In this document: one piece after another, positions 40,432-50,005 of the stretch
Position numbering within the stretch: the first letter of the stretch is position 1
Layout: each line of letters opens with the position of its first letter
Assembly (NCBI RefSeq): GCF_009711185.1
Contig: NZ_WMIF01000014.1
Location: forward strand, 36,977 to 100,976
Length of the DNA: 64,000 nucleotides
Direction of reading: 5' to 3'
DNA from: Paracoccus limosus
GTDB taxonomy: Bacteria; Pseudomonadota; Alphaproteobacteria; Rhodobacterales; Rhodobacteraceae
Notes under the pieces: model-generated
Told to the model about the DNA's origin: nothing
Database searches by the model: none
The model's input: the letters and a program-made list of their open reading frames with translations, nothing else
Made by a program: the position numbers and the translations under genes

Positions 40432-41022
40432 ATGGAAAAGCGACTTTCGATCATCATCGTCGAGCCCGATCCCGAACGCGCCCTGCCCATCGTGGACGGG
40501 CTGCGCGAGCTGGGCGAACATGACATCCGCATCATCGCCGAGGAAACCGGTCTTGCCCGCCAGATCGCCGAGTTCCGCCCCGATGTGGTGCTGATCGATC
40601 TGGCCAACCCCTCGCGCGATATCCTCGAAGAGCTGGCGCTGGCCTCGGGCCCGCTTGAACGGCCGGTGGCGATGTTCGTGGACCGCTCGGACGAACAGCT
40701 GACGCGGGCGGCGATCGAGGCGGGGCTGTCGGCCTATGTCGTGGACGGGCTGCGACCTGACCGGATCAAGCCAATCCTTGATGCTGCCATCGCGCGCTTT
40801 CACATGATCCAGCGCATGCGCACCGAACTGGCCGCCACCCGCGCCGCGCTGGAGGAACGCAAGATCATCGACCGCGCCAAGGCGGTGCTGATGAAGGCGC
40901 GCGGCATCGACGAAGAGGCGGCCTATGCGCTGCTGCGCAAGACGGCGATGGATCAGGGCAAGCGGGTGGCCGACATCGCCCAGCAACTGGTCATGGCGGC
41001 GGGGCTGTTGACATGCAGGTGA
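40432..41022 (+). CDS. nasT: Nitrate-response antitermination regulator NasT
   Basis: 196 residues. RNA-binding two-component-type regulator of the nas genes. The N-terminal pseudo-receiver (about 5-120) has 'LSIIIVEPDPERA' and 'PDVVLIDLANPS'. The C-terminal ANTAR domain (about 143-190) has 'KIIDRAKAVLMKARGIDEEA' and 'LRKTAMDQGKRVADIAQQL'. In Paracoccus denitrificans NasT is held by NasS and freed by nitrate to allow nas expression. A matching two-hairpin target lies before nasA (42335-42374). The end overlaps nasS by 10 bases. Confidence 0.95.
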   Translation: MEKRLSIIIVEPDPERALPIVDGLRELGEHDIRIIAEETGLARQIAEFRPDVVLIDLANPSRDILEELALASGPLERPVAMFVDRSDEQLTRAAIEAGLSAYVVDGLRPDRIKPILDAAIARFHMIQRMRTELAATRAALEERKIIDRAKAVLMKARGIDEEAAYALLRKTAMDQGKRVADIAQQLVMAAGLLTCR

Positions 41023-42209
41023 CGCGGCTGCGCCTGGGCTATCTGCCGCTGATCGACGCCGCGCCGCTGATCATGGCGCAAGAGATGGGCTTTGCCGCCG
41101 AAGAGGGGCTGGCGCTGGAGCTGGTGCGGCTGAACGCATGGGCGCAGGCGCGCGACATGCTGGGTGCCGGGCTGATCGAGGCGGCGCATATGCTGGTGCC
41201 GATGCCGGTGGCGCAGGCGCTTGGGCTGGGTCCGCGCCTGCCGGCGATGGATCTGGTGATGTTCCTGTCGCAGGGCGGGCAGGCATTCGCGATCAATGCC
41301 GCACTTGAGACACGGCTGCGGGCCGGCGGACATGGCTTTGATTTCGCCGATGCCCGCGCCGCCGGGCTGGCGCTGCGGCGCGCGGTTTCGGGCGTGCTGC
41401 GCGTGGGCGTGCCCTTTCCGTTTTCGACGCAATCCGAGCTGGTCCGGCACTGGCTGGGCGCCAGCGGCTTTGCCCCCGATGCGGTCGAGCTGGTGACGGT
41501 GCCGCCCCCCCGGATGGCCGCCGCCCTGGCCATGGGCGAGGTCGATGCCTTTTGCGTGGGCGAACCCTGGGCCAGCTTTGCCGTGGCGCAGGGGGGGGCG
41601 GCGCTGCTGCTGCCGGGCCGGGCGATCTGGGCCGCGCCGCCGGAAAAGGGACTGGTGCTGCGGCGCGATTTTGCCGCCAGCCAGCCCGAGCTGACCGGCG
41701 CGCTGATGCGGGCGCTGTGGCGGGCCGGGCGCTGGCTGGACGATCCCGAACATCGCGGCAGTGCCGCCGAGATCATCTCGCGCCCGGAATATCTGGACCT
41801 GCCCTCGGAACTGGCCGGGCGCGGGCTGGGCGGCACCTTGATGATTTCGTCAGGCGGGGAATTGCGCCATGCGCCGGATTTCATCGCCTTCAACGCCGGC
41901 GCGGCCAGCTTTCCATGGCGCAGCATCGCGGCGCTGCTGGCCGACCGGATCGCGCGGCGCCAAGGGCTGGACCCGGATGCGGCGATGCAGGCGGCCATGG
42001 GGCATTTCCGCACCGATCTTTACCGTCAGCACCTGCGCGCAGCTGGTGCGAGCCTACCCGGCGCGTCGTCGCGGCTGGAAGGTGCGCTGAAGGCCGACCG
42101 CATGGTGCCCGCCGAAAAGGGCCAGATGATTCTTCGCGCCGATGCGTTTTTCGACGGCCAGACCTTTGAGCCGCCGCCATGGCGGCCCGAGCCTTTGTCC
42201 AGAAACTGA
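41013..42209 (+). CDS. nasS: Nitrate sensor NasS
   Basis: 398 residues. NrtA/CmpA-like periplasmic-binding fold but with no signal peptide, so it works in the cytoplasm. 'LRLGYLPLIDAAPLIMAQEM' and 'FCVGEPWASFAV' are typical of nitrate-binding family proteins. In P. denitrificans it binds NasT and releases it when nitrate is present. The overlap with nasT fits a fixed ratio of the two. The 300 bases after it hold the nasA leader. Confidence 0.94.
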   Translation: MQVTRLRLGYLPLIDAAPLIMAQEMGFAAEEGLALELVRLNAWAQARDMLGAGLIEAAHMLVPMPVAQALGLGPRLPAMDLVMFLSQGGQAFAINAALETRLRAGGHGFDFADARAAGLALRRAVSGVLRVGVPFPFSTQSELVRHWLGASGFAPDAVELVTVPPPRMAAALAMGEVDAFCVGEPWASFAVAQGGAALLLPGRAIWAAPPEKGLVLRRDFAASQPELTGALMRALWRAGRWLDDPEHRGSAAEIISRPEYLDLPSELAGRGLGGTLMISSGGELRHAPDFIAFNAGAASFPWRSIAALLADRIARRQGLDPDAAMQAAMGHFRTDLYRQHLRAAGASLPGASSRLEGALKADRMVPAEKGQMILRADAFFDGQTFEPPPWRPEPLSRN

Positions 42210-42509
42210 CCAAAACGCGGGCAGGGGGCTGAAAAACCGCCGGGTTTTTGCGCGCCATGTCTGCGCCGGGCATCAAGCCGCCCCGGATGGCTTGCCGCGC
42301 GCCACCCCGTGGCGGGATAAGGTGGGCAAGGCCCGGCGCAATGGCGTGCCACCGGCCCGCTCGCAACGATGCGGCACGATCCCGCGAGGACGCGGAATCC
42401 CTGAAAGCGCAAGTCGCGGTCAGCCGCATGGGCCAATGGCCCGGCCACATCCGTGCCCCTTTCGCTTTCCGACAGCCATCGACCCCCGGTTCAGCCATCG
42501 GAGCATCTC
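42210..42509 (+). promoter_or_regulatory. nasA leader region
   Basis: 300 bases without a gene between nasS and nasA. An A/T stem AAAAACC-GCCG-GGTTTTT (42232-42249) could end nasS transcription. Two ANTAR-type hairpins follow (42335-42374). A stem CCGCG-AGGA-CGCGG (42384-42397), extendable by GAT/ATC, and a stem GGGCC-AAT-GGCCC (42430-42442) come later. No simple T-run terminator is evident. The region fits transcript control by NasS/NasT. Confidence 0.6.
42335..42374 (+). promoter_or_regulatory. Candidate NasT (ANTAR) RNA target
   Basis: Hairpin 1 is GGCGC-AATGGC-GTGCC (42335-42350), 5 bp with one G-U pair. Hairpin 2 is TCGC-AACGAT-GCGG (42361-42374), 4 bp with one wobble. Both have six-base loops with A at position 1 and G at position 4, the known ANTAR target rule. 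They are 10 bases apart, also as expected. The second stem is short. Confidence 0.55.
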
Positions 42510-43733
42510 ATGTCCGCACCCGTCCCAGCCCCCGGCACGCCGGCCGCATCGCGCCGCGCCCTGACGCTGTCCACCCTGTCCTTTACCGTCTGTTTCGCGG
42601 TCTGGACGATCTTTTCCATCATCGGCATCCAGATCAGGCAGCAGCTTGACCTGACCGAGACGCAATTCGGCCTGTTGGTCGGCATGCCGATCCTGACCGG
42701 CTCGCTGGTCCGCATCGTGCTGGGCGTCGCCACCGACCGCATCGGCGGCCGCGCCGTCTATACGCTGACCATGCTGGCCGCCGCCGCCGCCACCTTCTTG
42801 CTGTCCTGGGCCACGACCTATCCGCAGATGCTGCTGGCCGCTTTGGGCGTCGGCATGGCGGGCGGCAGCTTTGCTGTCGGCGTGGCCTATGTCTCGCGTT
42901 TCTTTGACGGCGCGCGGCAAGGCACCGCGCTAGGTATCTTCGGCGTCGGCAATGTCGGCGCGGCGGTAACGAAATTTGCCGCCCCCTTCGTGATGCTGGC
43001 CTTTGGCTGGCAGGTAACGGCGCAGATCTGGGCCGGCGTTCTGGCACTGACCGCCATCGGCTTCTGGCTGCTGAGCAAGGATGATCCGGTGACCGTTGCC
43101 CGTCGCGGCAGCAAGGCGCCCTTGCGCAGCCTGCGCGCCGAATTCGCGCCGTTGGCCAATATCCGGGTCTGGCGCTTTGCGGCCTATTACTTTTTCAGCT
43201 TCGGTGCCTTTGTCGCGCTGGCGCTGTGGCTGCCGCATTACCTGATCGGCGTCTATGGCTTTGACGTGCGGACCGCCGGCATGGTCGGCGCCGCCTATTC
43301 GATCCCGGCCTCGGTGTTTCGCGCCTATGGCGGCGTGCTGTCGGACCGGATCGGTGCGCGCACGGTGATGTATGCGACCTTCCTTGTGTCGCTGGCGGCC
43401 ACCGCCATCCTGTCGCTGCTGCCGGGCCTGCCGGTCGCGGGCTTTCTGATCGCGATCTTTGTGCTGGGCTTTTTCATGAGCCTCGGCAAGGCCGCCGTCT
43501 ACAAGCACATCCCGACCTATTACCCGGCCAATGTCGGCGCGGTCGGAGGCCTTGTCGGCATGATCGGCGGGCTGGGCGGGTTCTTCCTGCCGCTGCTTTT
43601 CGGCTGGCTGCATGAGCTGACCGGCCTTTGGTCCAGCTGCTTCATGGTGCTGTTCGCGCTGGTCGCCGTCTGCGCGCTGTGGATGCACCTGTCGATCCGC
43701 CGCCTGAACTCCCCCGCCCTGCAAGCCGCCTGA
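42510..43733 (+). CDS. nasA: MFS nitrate/nitrite transporter NasA
   Basis: 407 residues with twelve membrane helices. NarK-type major facilitator importing nitrate for assimilation. 'LTETQFGLLVGMPILTGSLV' and 'GVATDRIGGR' carry the helix-2 Arg and loop motif. 'AGGSFAVGVAYVSRFFD' and 'GLVGMIGGLGGFFLPLLFG' are the two nitrate-signature segments. In P. denitrificans the same position is held by nasA. First structural gene behind the leader; the start was taken at ATG 42510 because earlier codons give a poor N-terminus. Confidence 0.94.
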   Translation: MSAPVPAPGTPAASRRALTLSTLSFTVCFAVWTIFSIIGIQIRQQLDLTETQFGLLVGMPILTGSLVRIVLGVATDRIGGRAVYTLTMLAAAAATFLLSWATTYPQMLLAALGVGMAGGSFAVGVAYVSRFFDGARQGTALGIFGVGNVGAAVTKFAAPFVMLAFGWQVTAQIWAGVLALTAIGFWLLSKDDPVTVARRGSKAPLRSLRAEFAPLANIRVWRFAAYYFFSFGAFVALALWLPHYLIGVYGFDVRTAGMVGAAYSIPASVFRAYGGVLSDRIGARTVMYATFLVSLAATAILSLLPGLPVAGFLIAIFVLGFFMSLGKAAVYKHIPTYYPANVGAVGGLVGMIGGLGGFFLPLLFGWLHELTGLWSSCFMVLFALVAVCALWMHLSIRRLNSPALQAA

Positions 43734-43747
43734 AAGGAACCTTGGCC

Positions 43748-46177
43748 GTGAAAAAGAAACTAGTCGTCATCGGGGCGGGCATGGCCTCGGGCCGCATGCT
43801 GGAGCAGATCTTCGAGGCCGCGCCCGATGCCTATGAGGTCACCCTGTTCAACGCCGAGCCGCGCGGCAACTATAACCGGCTGATGCTGTCGCCGGTGCTG
43901 TCGGGCGAAAAGACCTACGACGACATCGTCACCCACGATGCCGATTGGTATGCCGCGCATGGCGTCGATTGCCGCTTTGGCGAGCCGGTGGTCAAGATCG
44001 ACCGCAAGAACCGCGTGGTCTACTCGAACAAGGGCGGCGCGCCCTATGACGCGCTGGTCATCGCCACCGGCTCGGCCCCGTTCATCATCCCGGTCGTGGG
44101 CAAGGACCTGCCCGGCGTCGTCGCCTATCGCGATCTTGAGGACACGCAGGCGATGATGGCGACCGCCGGCAAGGATGCCGTGGTGATCGGCGGTGGTCTT
44201 CTGGGTCTTGAGGCAGCGGCGGGCATGGCCGCGCAGGGCGCCCGCGTCACCGTCATTCACCTGATGGGCCATCTGATGGAGCGTCAGCTGGACCCGGCGG
44301 CGGGCTATCTGCTGCAAAAGGACCTTGAGCGGCGCGGCATCACCGTGCATTGCAAGGGCGCGACCAAGGCGATCCTGGGCCATGACCGGGCCGAGGCCGT
44401 GCTGCTGGAAGATGGCACCGTCTATCCCGCCGATCTGGTCTGCATGGCCGTGGGCATCCGCCCCGAGACGCGCATCGCCGTCGATGCGCATCTGGAGGTC
44501 GAGCGCGGCATTGTCGTCGATGACGCCCTGCGCACCAGCGATCCGCATATCTTTGCGCTTGGCGAATGCGTCGAGCATCGCAAGCAGCTGTTTGGGCTGG
44601 TCGCGCCACTTTACGATCAGGCCAAGGTGCTGGCGAAAACCCTGCTGGGCGAGGCCGCCGAATTCGTCCCGGTGCAGACCGCGACCAAGCTGAAGGTCAC
44701 CGGCTGCGATCTGTTCAGCGCCGGCGATTTCGCCGAAGGCCCCGGCCGCGAGGATATCGTGTTCCGCGATCCGGGCCGTGGCATCTACAAGCGGCTGGTG
44801 CTTGAGGATAATCGCATCATCGGTGTCGTAATGTATGGCGAGACCGGCGACGGCAGCTGGTTCTATGGGCTGATGAAAGAGGCCACCGACATCAGCGACA
44901 TGCGCGACACGCTGATCTTTGGCCCGGCGTTCCAGGGGGGTGCCGCACTGGACCCTATGGCGGCCGTTGCAGCCTTGCCGCTTGAGGCAGAGATCTGTGG
45001 CTGCAACGGCGTCTCCAAGGGCACGATCCTGAACGCGGTCGCGGGCGGCGCCTGCACGCTGGACGCGATGCGCGCCTGCACCAAGGCCAGCGCGTCCTGC
45101 GGCACCTGCACGGGCCTCGTGCAACAGGTCATGGCGCTGGCGCTTGGCGGCGAGGTGGTCGAGGCCGCTGCTGGCATGTGCAAATGCACCGATCACAGCC
45201 ATGACGATGTGCGACGCCTGATCAGGACCATGGGGCTGAAGTCGATCCCTGCCGTCATGCAGGAACTGGGCTGGAAAACCGTGGGCGGCTGCCATTCCTG
45301 CCGCCCGGCGCTGAACTATTACCTGCTGGCCGAATACCCGCTGGACTATCAGGACGACCGCCAGTCGCGTTTTGTCAACGAGCGCAACCACGCCAATATC
45401 CAGAAGGACGGCACCTATTCGGTGGTCCCGCGCATGTGGGGCGGCGTCACCACGCCGGCCGAGCTGCGCGCCATCGCCGATGCGGCCGAGAAATACAACG
45501 TCCCGATGGTCAAGGTGACCGGCGGCCAGCGCATCGACCTGCTGGGCGTGCGCAAGGAAGACCTGCCGCATATGTGGAACGATCTGAATGCCGCCGGAAT
45601 GGTGTCGGGCGCGGCCTATTCCAAGGGGTTGCGGACGGTGAAAACCTGCGTCGGCAAGGAATTCTGCCGCGTCGGCACGCAGGATTCGACCGGGCTTGGC
45701 ATCAAGCTGGAAAAGCTGATGTGGGGGTCATGGACGCCGCACAAGCTGAAGCTGGGCGTTTCCGGCTGCCCGCGCAACTGCGCCGAGGCCACCTGCAAGG
45801 ACATCGGCGTCGTCTGCGTGGATTCGGGCTACAACATCTCTATCGGCGGGGCTGCCGGGATGGAGGTCAAGGAAACCGTCGCGCTGGCCTCGACGCCCTC
45901 CGAGGATGAGGCAATCCAGATCATTCTGGCCGTGACCCAGCTTTACCGCGAAAACGCCCGCTATCTGGACCGGATCTGGAAATGGATGGGCCGCGTCGGC
46001 CTAGACTGGATCAAGGCGCAGGTGGTCGAGGATCTGGAAAACCGTCAGGCGCTGGTCGCGCGGTTCGAGATCAGCCAGTCGGTCTATCGCCACGACCCAT
46101 GGGCGGAACTGTCCACCCCTTCGGAAACGCCCAAATGGGGCCCCCTTGCCGATCTGACCCTGGAGGCTGCGGAATGA
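43748..46177 (+). CDS. nasB: Assimilatory nitrite reductase large subunit NasB
   Basis: 809 residues from a GTG at 43748; a TTG at 43742 is also possible. FAD, Fe-S and sirohaem enzyme reducing nitrite to ammonium with NADH. The FAD/NAD oxidoreductase domain (about 1-400) has GAGMASGRMLE and GGGLLGLEAAAG. A BFD-like [2Fe-2S] domain follows near 416 (CGCNG...SCGTC). The sirohaem/[4Fe-4S] site uses TCVGKEFC near 633 and GCPRNC near 672. It overlaps nasG by 4 bases. Confidence 0.96.
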   Translation: MKKKLVVIGAGMASGRMLEQIFEAAPDAYEVTLFNAEPRGNYNRLMLSPVLSGEKTYDDIVTHDADWYAAHGVDCRFGEPVVKIDRKNRVVYSNKGGAPYDALVIATGSAPFIIPVVGKDLPGVVAYRDLEDTQAMMATAGKDAVVIGGGLLGLEAAAGMAAQGARVTVIHLMGHLMERQLDPAAGYLLQKDLERRGITVHCKGATKAILGHDRAEAVLLEDGTVYPADLVCMAVGIRPETRIAVDAHLEVERGIVVDDALRTSDPHIFALGECVEHRKQLFGLVAPLYDQAKVLAKTLLGEAAEFVPVQTATKLKVTGCDLFSAGDFAEGPGREDIVFRDPGRGIYKRLVLEDNRIIGVVMYGETGDGSWFYGLMKEATDISDMRDTLIFGPAFQGGAALDPMAAVAALPLEAEICGCNGVSKGTILNAVAGGACTLDAMRACTKASASCGTCTGLVQQVMALALGGEVVEAAAGMCKCTDHSHDDVRRLIRTMGLKSIPAVMQELGWKTVGGCHSCRPALNYYLLAEYPLDYQDDRQSRFVNERNHANIQKDGTYSVVPRMWGGVTTPAELRAIADAAEKYNVPMVKVTGGQRIDLLGVRKEDLPHMWNDLNAAGMVSGAAYSKGLRTVKTCVGKEFCRVGTQDSTGLGIKLEKLMWGSWTPHKLKLGVSGCPRNCAEATCKDIGVVCVDSGYNISIGGAAGMEVKETVALASTPSEDEAIQIILAVTQLYRENARYLDRIWKWMGRVGLDWIKAQVVEDLENRQALVARFEISQSVYRHDPWAELSTPSETPKWGPLADLTLEAAE

Positions 46178-46509
46178 CCGTCTTTGTCGATATTGGTGCG
46201 CTGGATGACATTCCCCGGCAAGGCGCGCGGCTGGTCAAGACCGCGCAGGGCTGTGTTGCGGTGTTCCGCACTGCCGACGACCGGGTCTTTGCGCTGGACG
46301 ACCGCTGCCCGCACAAGGGCGGGCCGCTGTCCGAAGGCATCGTGCACGGCGACCGCGTGACCTGCCCGCTGCACAACTGGGTCTTTGACATGAACTCGGG
46401 CGTAGCCCAGGGCGGCGATGAAGGCCGGGTGCGCACCTATGCCATCAAGATCCAGCAGGGCCGCATCCTGCTGGACGCCAGCCTGATCCGCGCCCGCAAC
46501 GCAGCCTGA
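46174..46509 (+). CDS. nasG: Nitrite reductase small subunit, Rieske ferredoxin NasG
   Basis: 111 residues. NirD-type Rieske [2Fe-2S] protein with 'CPHKGGPLSEG' and 'CPLHNWVFD' giving the two Cys and two His ligands. The ATG at 46174 overlaps the nasB stop. In P. denitrificans NasG passes electrons between the NADH-oxidising NasB and the nitrate reductase NasC, so one NADH site serves both reactions. The small size and absent extra domains match. Confidence 0.95.
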   Translation: MTVFVDIGALDDIPRQGARLVKTAQGCVAVFRTADDRVFALDDRCPHKGGPLSEGIVHGDRVTCPLHNWVFDMNSGVAQGGDEGRVRTYAIKIQQGRILLDASLIRARNAA

Positions 46510-46520
46510 GGAATTAGATC

Positions 46521-47369
46521 ATGTCTTACGTCAATCCTGCTGATTTCGCCAAGAAAATGATCGACGCCGGCGAGTCGAAGGTGTTCATGTCGACCAAGGA
46601 CACGCTGATCCGGGCCTATATGGCCGGGGCGATCCTGGCCTTGGCTGCGGCGTTCGCGGTCACCGTCACCGTGAACACCGGCGAGCCGCTTCTGGGCGCG
46701 CTGCTGTTCCCGGTCGGGTTCTGCATGCTTTACCTTCTGGGCTTTGACCTGCTGACCGGGGTGTTCACGCTGGTGCCGCTGGCGTTGATTGACCGGCGGC
46801 CGGGCGTGACGGTTAAGGGCCTTATGCGCAACTGGGGGCTGGTCTTTGCCGGCAATTTCGCGGGCGCCTTCACCGTCGCACTGTTCATGGCGATCATCGT
46901 CACCTTCGGCTTTTCCGAGGCGCCCAATGCCATCGGCGAAAAGATCGGCCATATCGGCGAGGGGCGGACGCTGGGCTATGCCGCGCATGGCATGGGCGGG
47001 ATGCTGACGCTGTTCGTGCGCGCGGTCATGTGCAACTGGATGGTCTCGACCGGCGTGGTCGCGGCGATGATGTCGACCAGCGTCTCGGGCAAGATCATGG
47101 GGATGTGGATGCCGATCCTCGTGTTCTTCTACATGGGGTTCGAACATTCCATCGTGAACATGTTCCTGTTCCCGGCGGGCCTGCTGCTGGGTGGCAAGTT
47201 TACCATCGCCGATTACATGATCTGGAACGAGATCCCGACCGTGCTGGGCAATCTGGTCGGCGGGCTGACCTTTGTGGGCGCGATGATCTATGCCACGCAT
47301 CACAAGACCTCGCCCGAGCTGAACCGCGACCCGGCCCCGAAAGCCGCAACCCCCGTCCCGGCCGAGTGA
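46521..47369 (+). CDS. nasH: Formate/nitrite-family transporter NasH
   Basis: 282 residues with six to seven membrane helices. FNT-family channel, here for nitrite. 'NPADFAKKMIDAGESKVFMS' and 'LLFPVGFCMLYLLGFDLLTG' are FNT signatures, and 'NWMVSTGVVAAMMSTSVSGK' covers the second reentrant region. Its place between nasG and nasC equals that in P. denitrificans. Starts after a GGAATTAG-type site, 11 bases past nasG. Confidence 0.94.
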   Translation: MSYVNPADFAKKMIDAGESKVFMSTKDTLIRAYMAGAILALAAAFAVTVTVNTGEPLLGALLFPVGFCMLYLLGFDLLTGVFTLVPLALIDRRPGVTVKGLMRNWGLVFAGNFAGAFTVALFMAIIVTFGFSEAPNAIGEKIGHIGEGRTLGYAAHGMGGMLTLFVRAVMCNWMVSTGVVAAMMSTSVSGKIMGMWMPILVFFYMGFEHSIVNMFLFPAGLLLGGKFTIADYMIWNEIPTVLGNLVGGLTFVGAMIYATHHKTSPELNRDPAPKAATPVPAE

Positions 47370-47375
47370 TCCGCC

Positions 47376-49997
47376 ATGAACATCGCTTCATCCCGCCCCG
47401 CGATCCGCACCACCTGCGCCTATTGCGGCGTCGGCTGCGGGGTGCTGGCCACGCCTGACGGCGCGGGCGGCCTGACCATCGCCGGCGACCCCGAGCATCC
47501 CGCGAATTTCGGACGGCTCTGCGTCAAGGGCGCCGCCCTGGGTGAAACGGTCGGCACCAAGGGTCGGCTGCTGGCCCCGCGCATCCAGGACCGCGAGGCC
47601 ACATGGGATCAGGCGCTGGATCTGGTCGCACAGCGGTTTTCCGAAACCATCGCCGCACATGGGCCGGATTCGGTAGGTTTCTACGTCTCGGGGCAGATGC
47701 TGACCGAGGACTACTATGTCGCCAACAAGCTGATGAAGGGCTTCATCGGCTCGGCCAACATCGACACCAATTCGCGACTGTGCATGGCGTCATCTGTCGC
47801 CGGGCACCGGCGGGCCTTTGGCACCGATACCGTGCCGGGGCTATACGAGGATCTGGAGCTGGCCGATGCGGTGATCCTGACCGGCTCGAATCTGGCATGG
47901 TGCCATCCGGTGCTGTATCAGCGCCTTGCCGCCGCCAAGGCCGCCCGGCCCGAGATGCGGATCGTGGTCATCGACCCGCGCCGCACCGCCACCTGCGACA
48001 TCGCCGACCTGCACCTGCCCTTGGCGCCCGGCTCGGATGCGGTGCTTTTTAACTGGCTCTTGTCGCTGTCGCCGCTGTCGCCGTTTTGCGCCGAACATGT
48101 CTCGGGTCTTGACGAGGCCATGGCGGCGGCAGGTCAGGTGGATGTGCGCGAGACCGGCCTGGATTTTGGCCTGCTGCGGCAGTTTCTGGCGATCTGGCAG
48201 CAGACTGACAAGGTGGTGACCGTCTATTCGCAGGGCATCAACCAATCCGACAGCGGCAGCGACAAGGTGAATGCCATCCTGAACTGCCATCTGGCGACGG
48301 GTCGGATCGGTCGTCCCGGCATGGGCCCGTTCAGCGTCACCGGCCAGCCCAATGCCATGGGCGGGCGCGAGGTCGGCGGTCTGGCCAATATGCTTGCCTG
48401 CCATCTGGAACTGGAAAACCCCACCCATCGCGCCGCCGTCCGCGACTTCTGGGCCGCGCCCGGCATGGCCGAGAGGCCGGGGCTGAAGGCCGTGGACATG
48501 TTCCGCGCCGTCGAGGACGGGCGCATCAAGGCGCTGTGGATCATCTGCACCAATCCCGCTGTCTTGATGCCCGAGGCGGATCGTGTGGCCCGCGCCATCG
48601 CCGGCTGCGATTTCGTCGTGGTCTCGGACATGTTTGCCACGACCGACACGGCGCGGCTGGCGCATGTGCTATTGCCGGCGACCGGCTGGGGGGAAAAGGA
48701 CGGCACCGTCACCAATTCCGAACGCCGCATCAGCCGTCAGCGCCGCCTGCTGCCGCCCGCAGGTCAGGCGCGCGACGACTGGCGCATTCTGGCCGATGTC
48801 GCGGTGCGGATGGGCTGGCCCGATGCCTTTGGCTGGCAAGGCCCGGCCGAGGTCTTTGGCGAATATGCGGCGCTGTCGGGCGTCGCGGGTGATCTGGGCA
48901 GCGATTTCGACATCTCGGCCCATGCCGGAATCGACGCGGCGGGCTATGAGGCGCTGCAACCCTTTCTCTGGCCGCAATCGGCGCGGCGGCAGGGCGGGCG
49001 CTTTTTCGGCGCGGGGCGGTTCCATACTCCCGATGGCAAGGCGCGGATGCTGGCGGTGCAGCCACGCCTGCCAGAGCCCGCGCCGGACGCCCTGCCGTTC
49101 CGCCTGAACACCGGGCGCATCCGCGACCAGTGGCACACGATGACACGAACCGGGCTGGCACCGCGGCTGTCGCGCCATCTGGCCGAGCCTTTTCTGGAAA
49201 TCCATCCCGAGGATGCCGTGCGGCTGGGGCTGGCGCCCGCCACTTTGGCCGAAGTCGAAAACCCGGCGGGCCGCGCCATCCTGCGGGTGCTGGTGACCGA
49301 TCGCGTGCGTCCGGGCCATCCCTTTGCGCCGATGCATTGGACCGGCGAGACCGGGCCCAGCGGCCGCGTCGATGCGCTGGTGCCGGGGCTGACGGATCCG
49401 GTCTCGGGGCAGCCGGCGCTGAAATCGGCGGCGGTGGCGATCCGGCCCTTTGCCGCGCGCTGGTTCGCCTATGCGGTGGCCGCGCAGGATTTTCGTCCCG
49501 ATTGCGACTATTGGGCCCGCGCGACCCTGCCCGGCGGCATGCAGACCGAGATGGCGGGGGCCGCGATGCCCGGCGACTGGGTCCAATGGGCGCAGGCGCT
49601 GTTCGGCCAGTCTGAGGCGCCTATCGTGGTGCAGGATGCCCGGCGCGGCACGCTGCGTCTGGTATTCCTGCGACAGGGGCGGCTGCAGGCGGCGCTGTTC
49701 GTTGCGCCCGAGCCGGTCGGCCTGTCGCGCAGCCATGTCGCGGCGGCGCTGGCGGGCGAATGCGCGCCGACGCTGCTGGCCGGCCAGCCCGGCGGCGATC
49801 AGCCCGATGAGGGGGCGCTGGTCTGTGCCTGTTTCGGGGTCGGCGTGAACACCATTCTGCGCGGCATCGCGGGGCAGGGCCTGATGACGGTCGAGGCCAT
49901 TGGCGCGGCATTGCGCGCGGGCAGCAATTGTGGCTCGTGCCGGCCCGAGCTGCGGGCGCTGATCTCGGCCCATGCCTGCCGGGTGGCGGCCGAATAG
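47376..49997 (+). CDS. nasC: Assimilatory nitrate reductase catalytic subunit NasC
   Basis: 873 residues. Cytoplasmic molybdenum (bis-MGD) enzyme reducing nitrate to nitrite. The N-terminal [4Fe-4S] site is CAYCGVGCG...RLCVKG at about 14-50. The MGD-binding body includes 'SRLCMASSVAGHRRAFG' and 'MGPFSVTGQPNAMGGREVGG'. A C-terminal BFD-like [2Fe-2S] domain near 817-860 (CACFGVG, NCGSC) is typical of NADH-linked NasC and takes electrons from NasG. The ATG is 6 bases after nasH. Confidence 0.96.
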   Translation: MNIASSRPAIRTTCAYCGVGCGVLATPDGAGGLTIAGDPEHPANFGRLCVKGAALGETVGTKGRLLAPRIQDREATWDQALDLVAQRFSETIAAHGPDSVGFYVSGQMLTEDYYVANKLMKGFIGSANIDTNSRLCMASSVAGHRRAFGTDTVPGLYEDLELADAVILTGSNLAWCHPVLYQRLAAAKAARPEMRIVVIDPRRTATCDIADLHLPLAPGSDAVLFNWLLSLSPLSPFCAEHVSGLDEAMAAAGQVDVRETGLDFGLLRQFLAIWQQTDKVVTVYSQGINQSDSGSDKVNAILNCHLATGRIGRPGMGPFSVTGQPNAMGGREVGGLANMLACHLELENPTHRAAVRDFWAAPGMAERPGLKAVDMFRAVEDGRIKALWIICTNPAVLMPEADRVARAIAGCDFVVVSDMFATTDTARLAHVLLPATGWGEKDGTVTNSERRISRQRRLLPPAGQARDDWRILADVAVRMGWPDAFGWQGPAEVFGEYAALSGVAGDLGSDFDISAHAGIDAAGYEALQPFLWPQSARRQGGRFFGAGRFHTPDGKARMLAVQPRLPEPAPDALPFRLNTGRIRDQWHTMTRTGLAPRLSRHLAEPFLEIHPEDAVRLGLAPATLAEVENPAGRAILRVLVTDRVRPGHPFAPMHWTGETGPSGRVDALVPGLTDPVSGQPALKSAAVAIRPFAARWFAYAVAAQDFRPDCDYWARATLPGGMQTEMAGAAMPGDWVQWAQALFGQSEAPIVVQDARRGTLRLVFLRQGRLQAALFVAPEPVGLSRSHVAAALAGECAPTLLAGQPGGDQPDEGALVCACFGVGVNTILRGIAGQGLMTVEAIGAALRAGSNCGSCRPELRALISAHACRVAAE

Positions 49998-50005
49998 GCG
50001 CGAGG

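Noticed and set aside
42288..42302. sigma-54 promoter before nasA
   Set aside because: TGGCTTGCCGCGCGC has GG-N10-GC spacing but poorly matches TGGCAC-N5-TTGC. One weak match is not enough.
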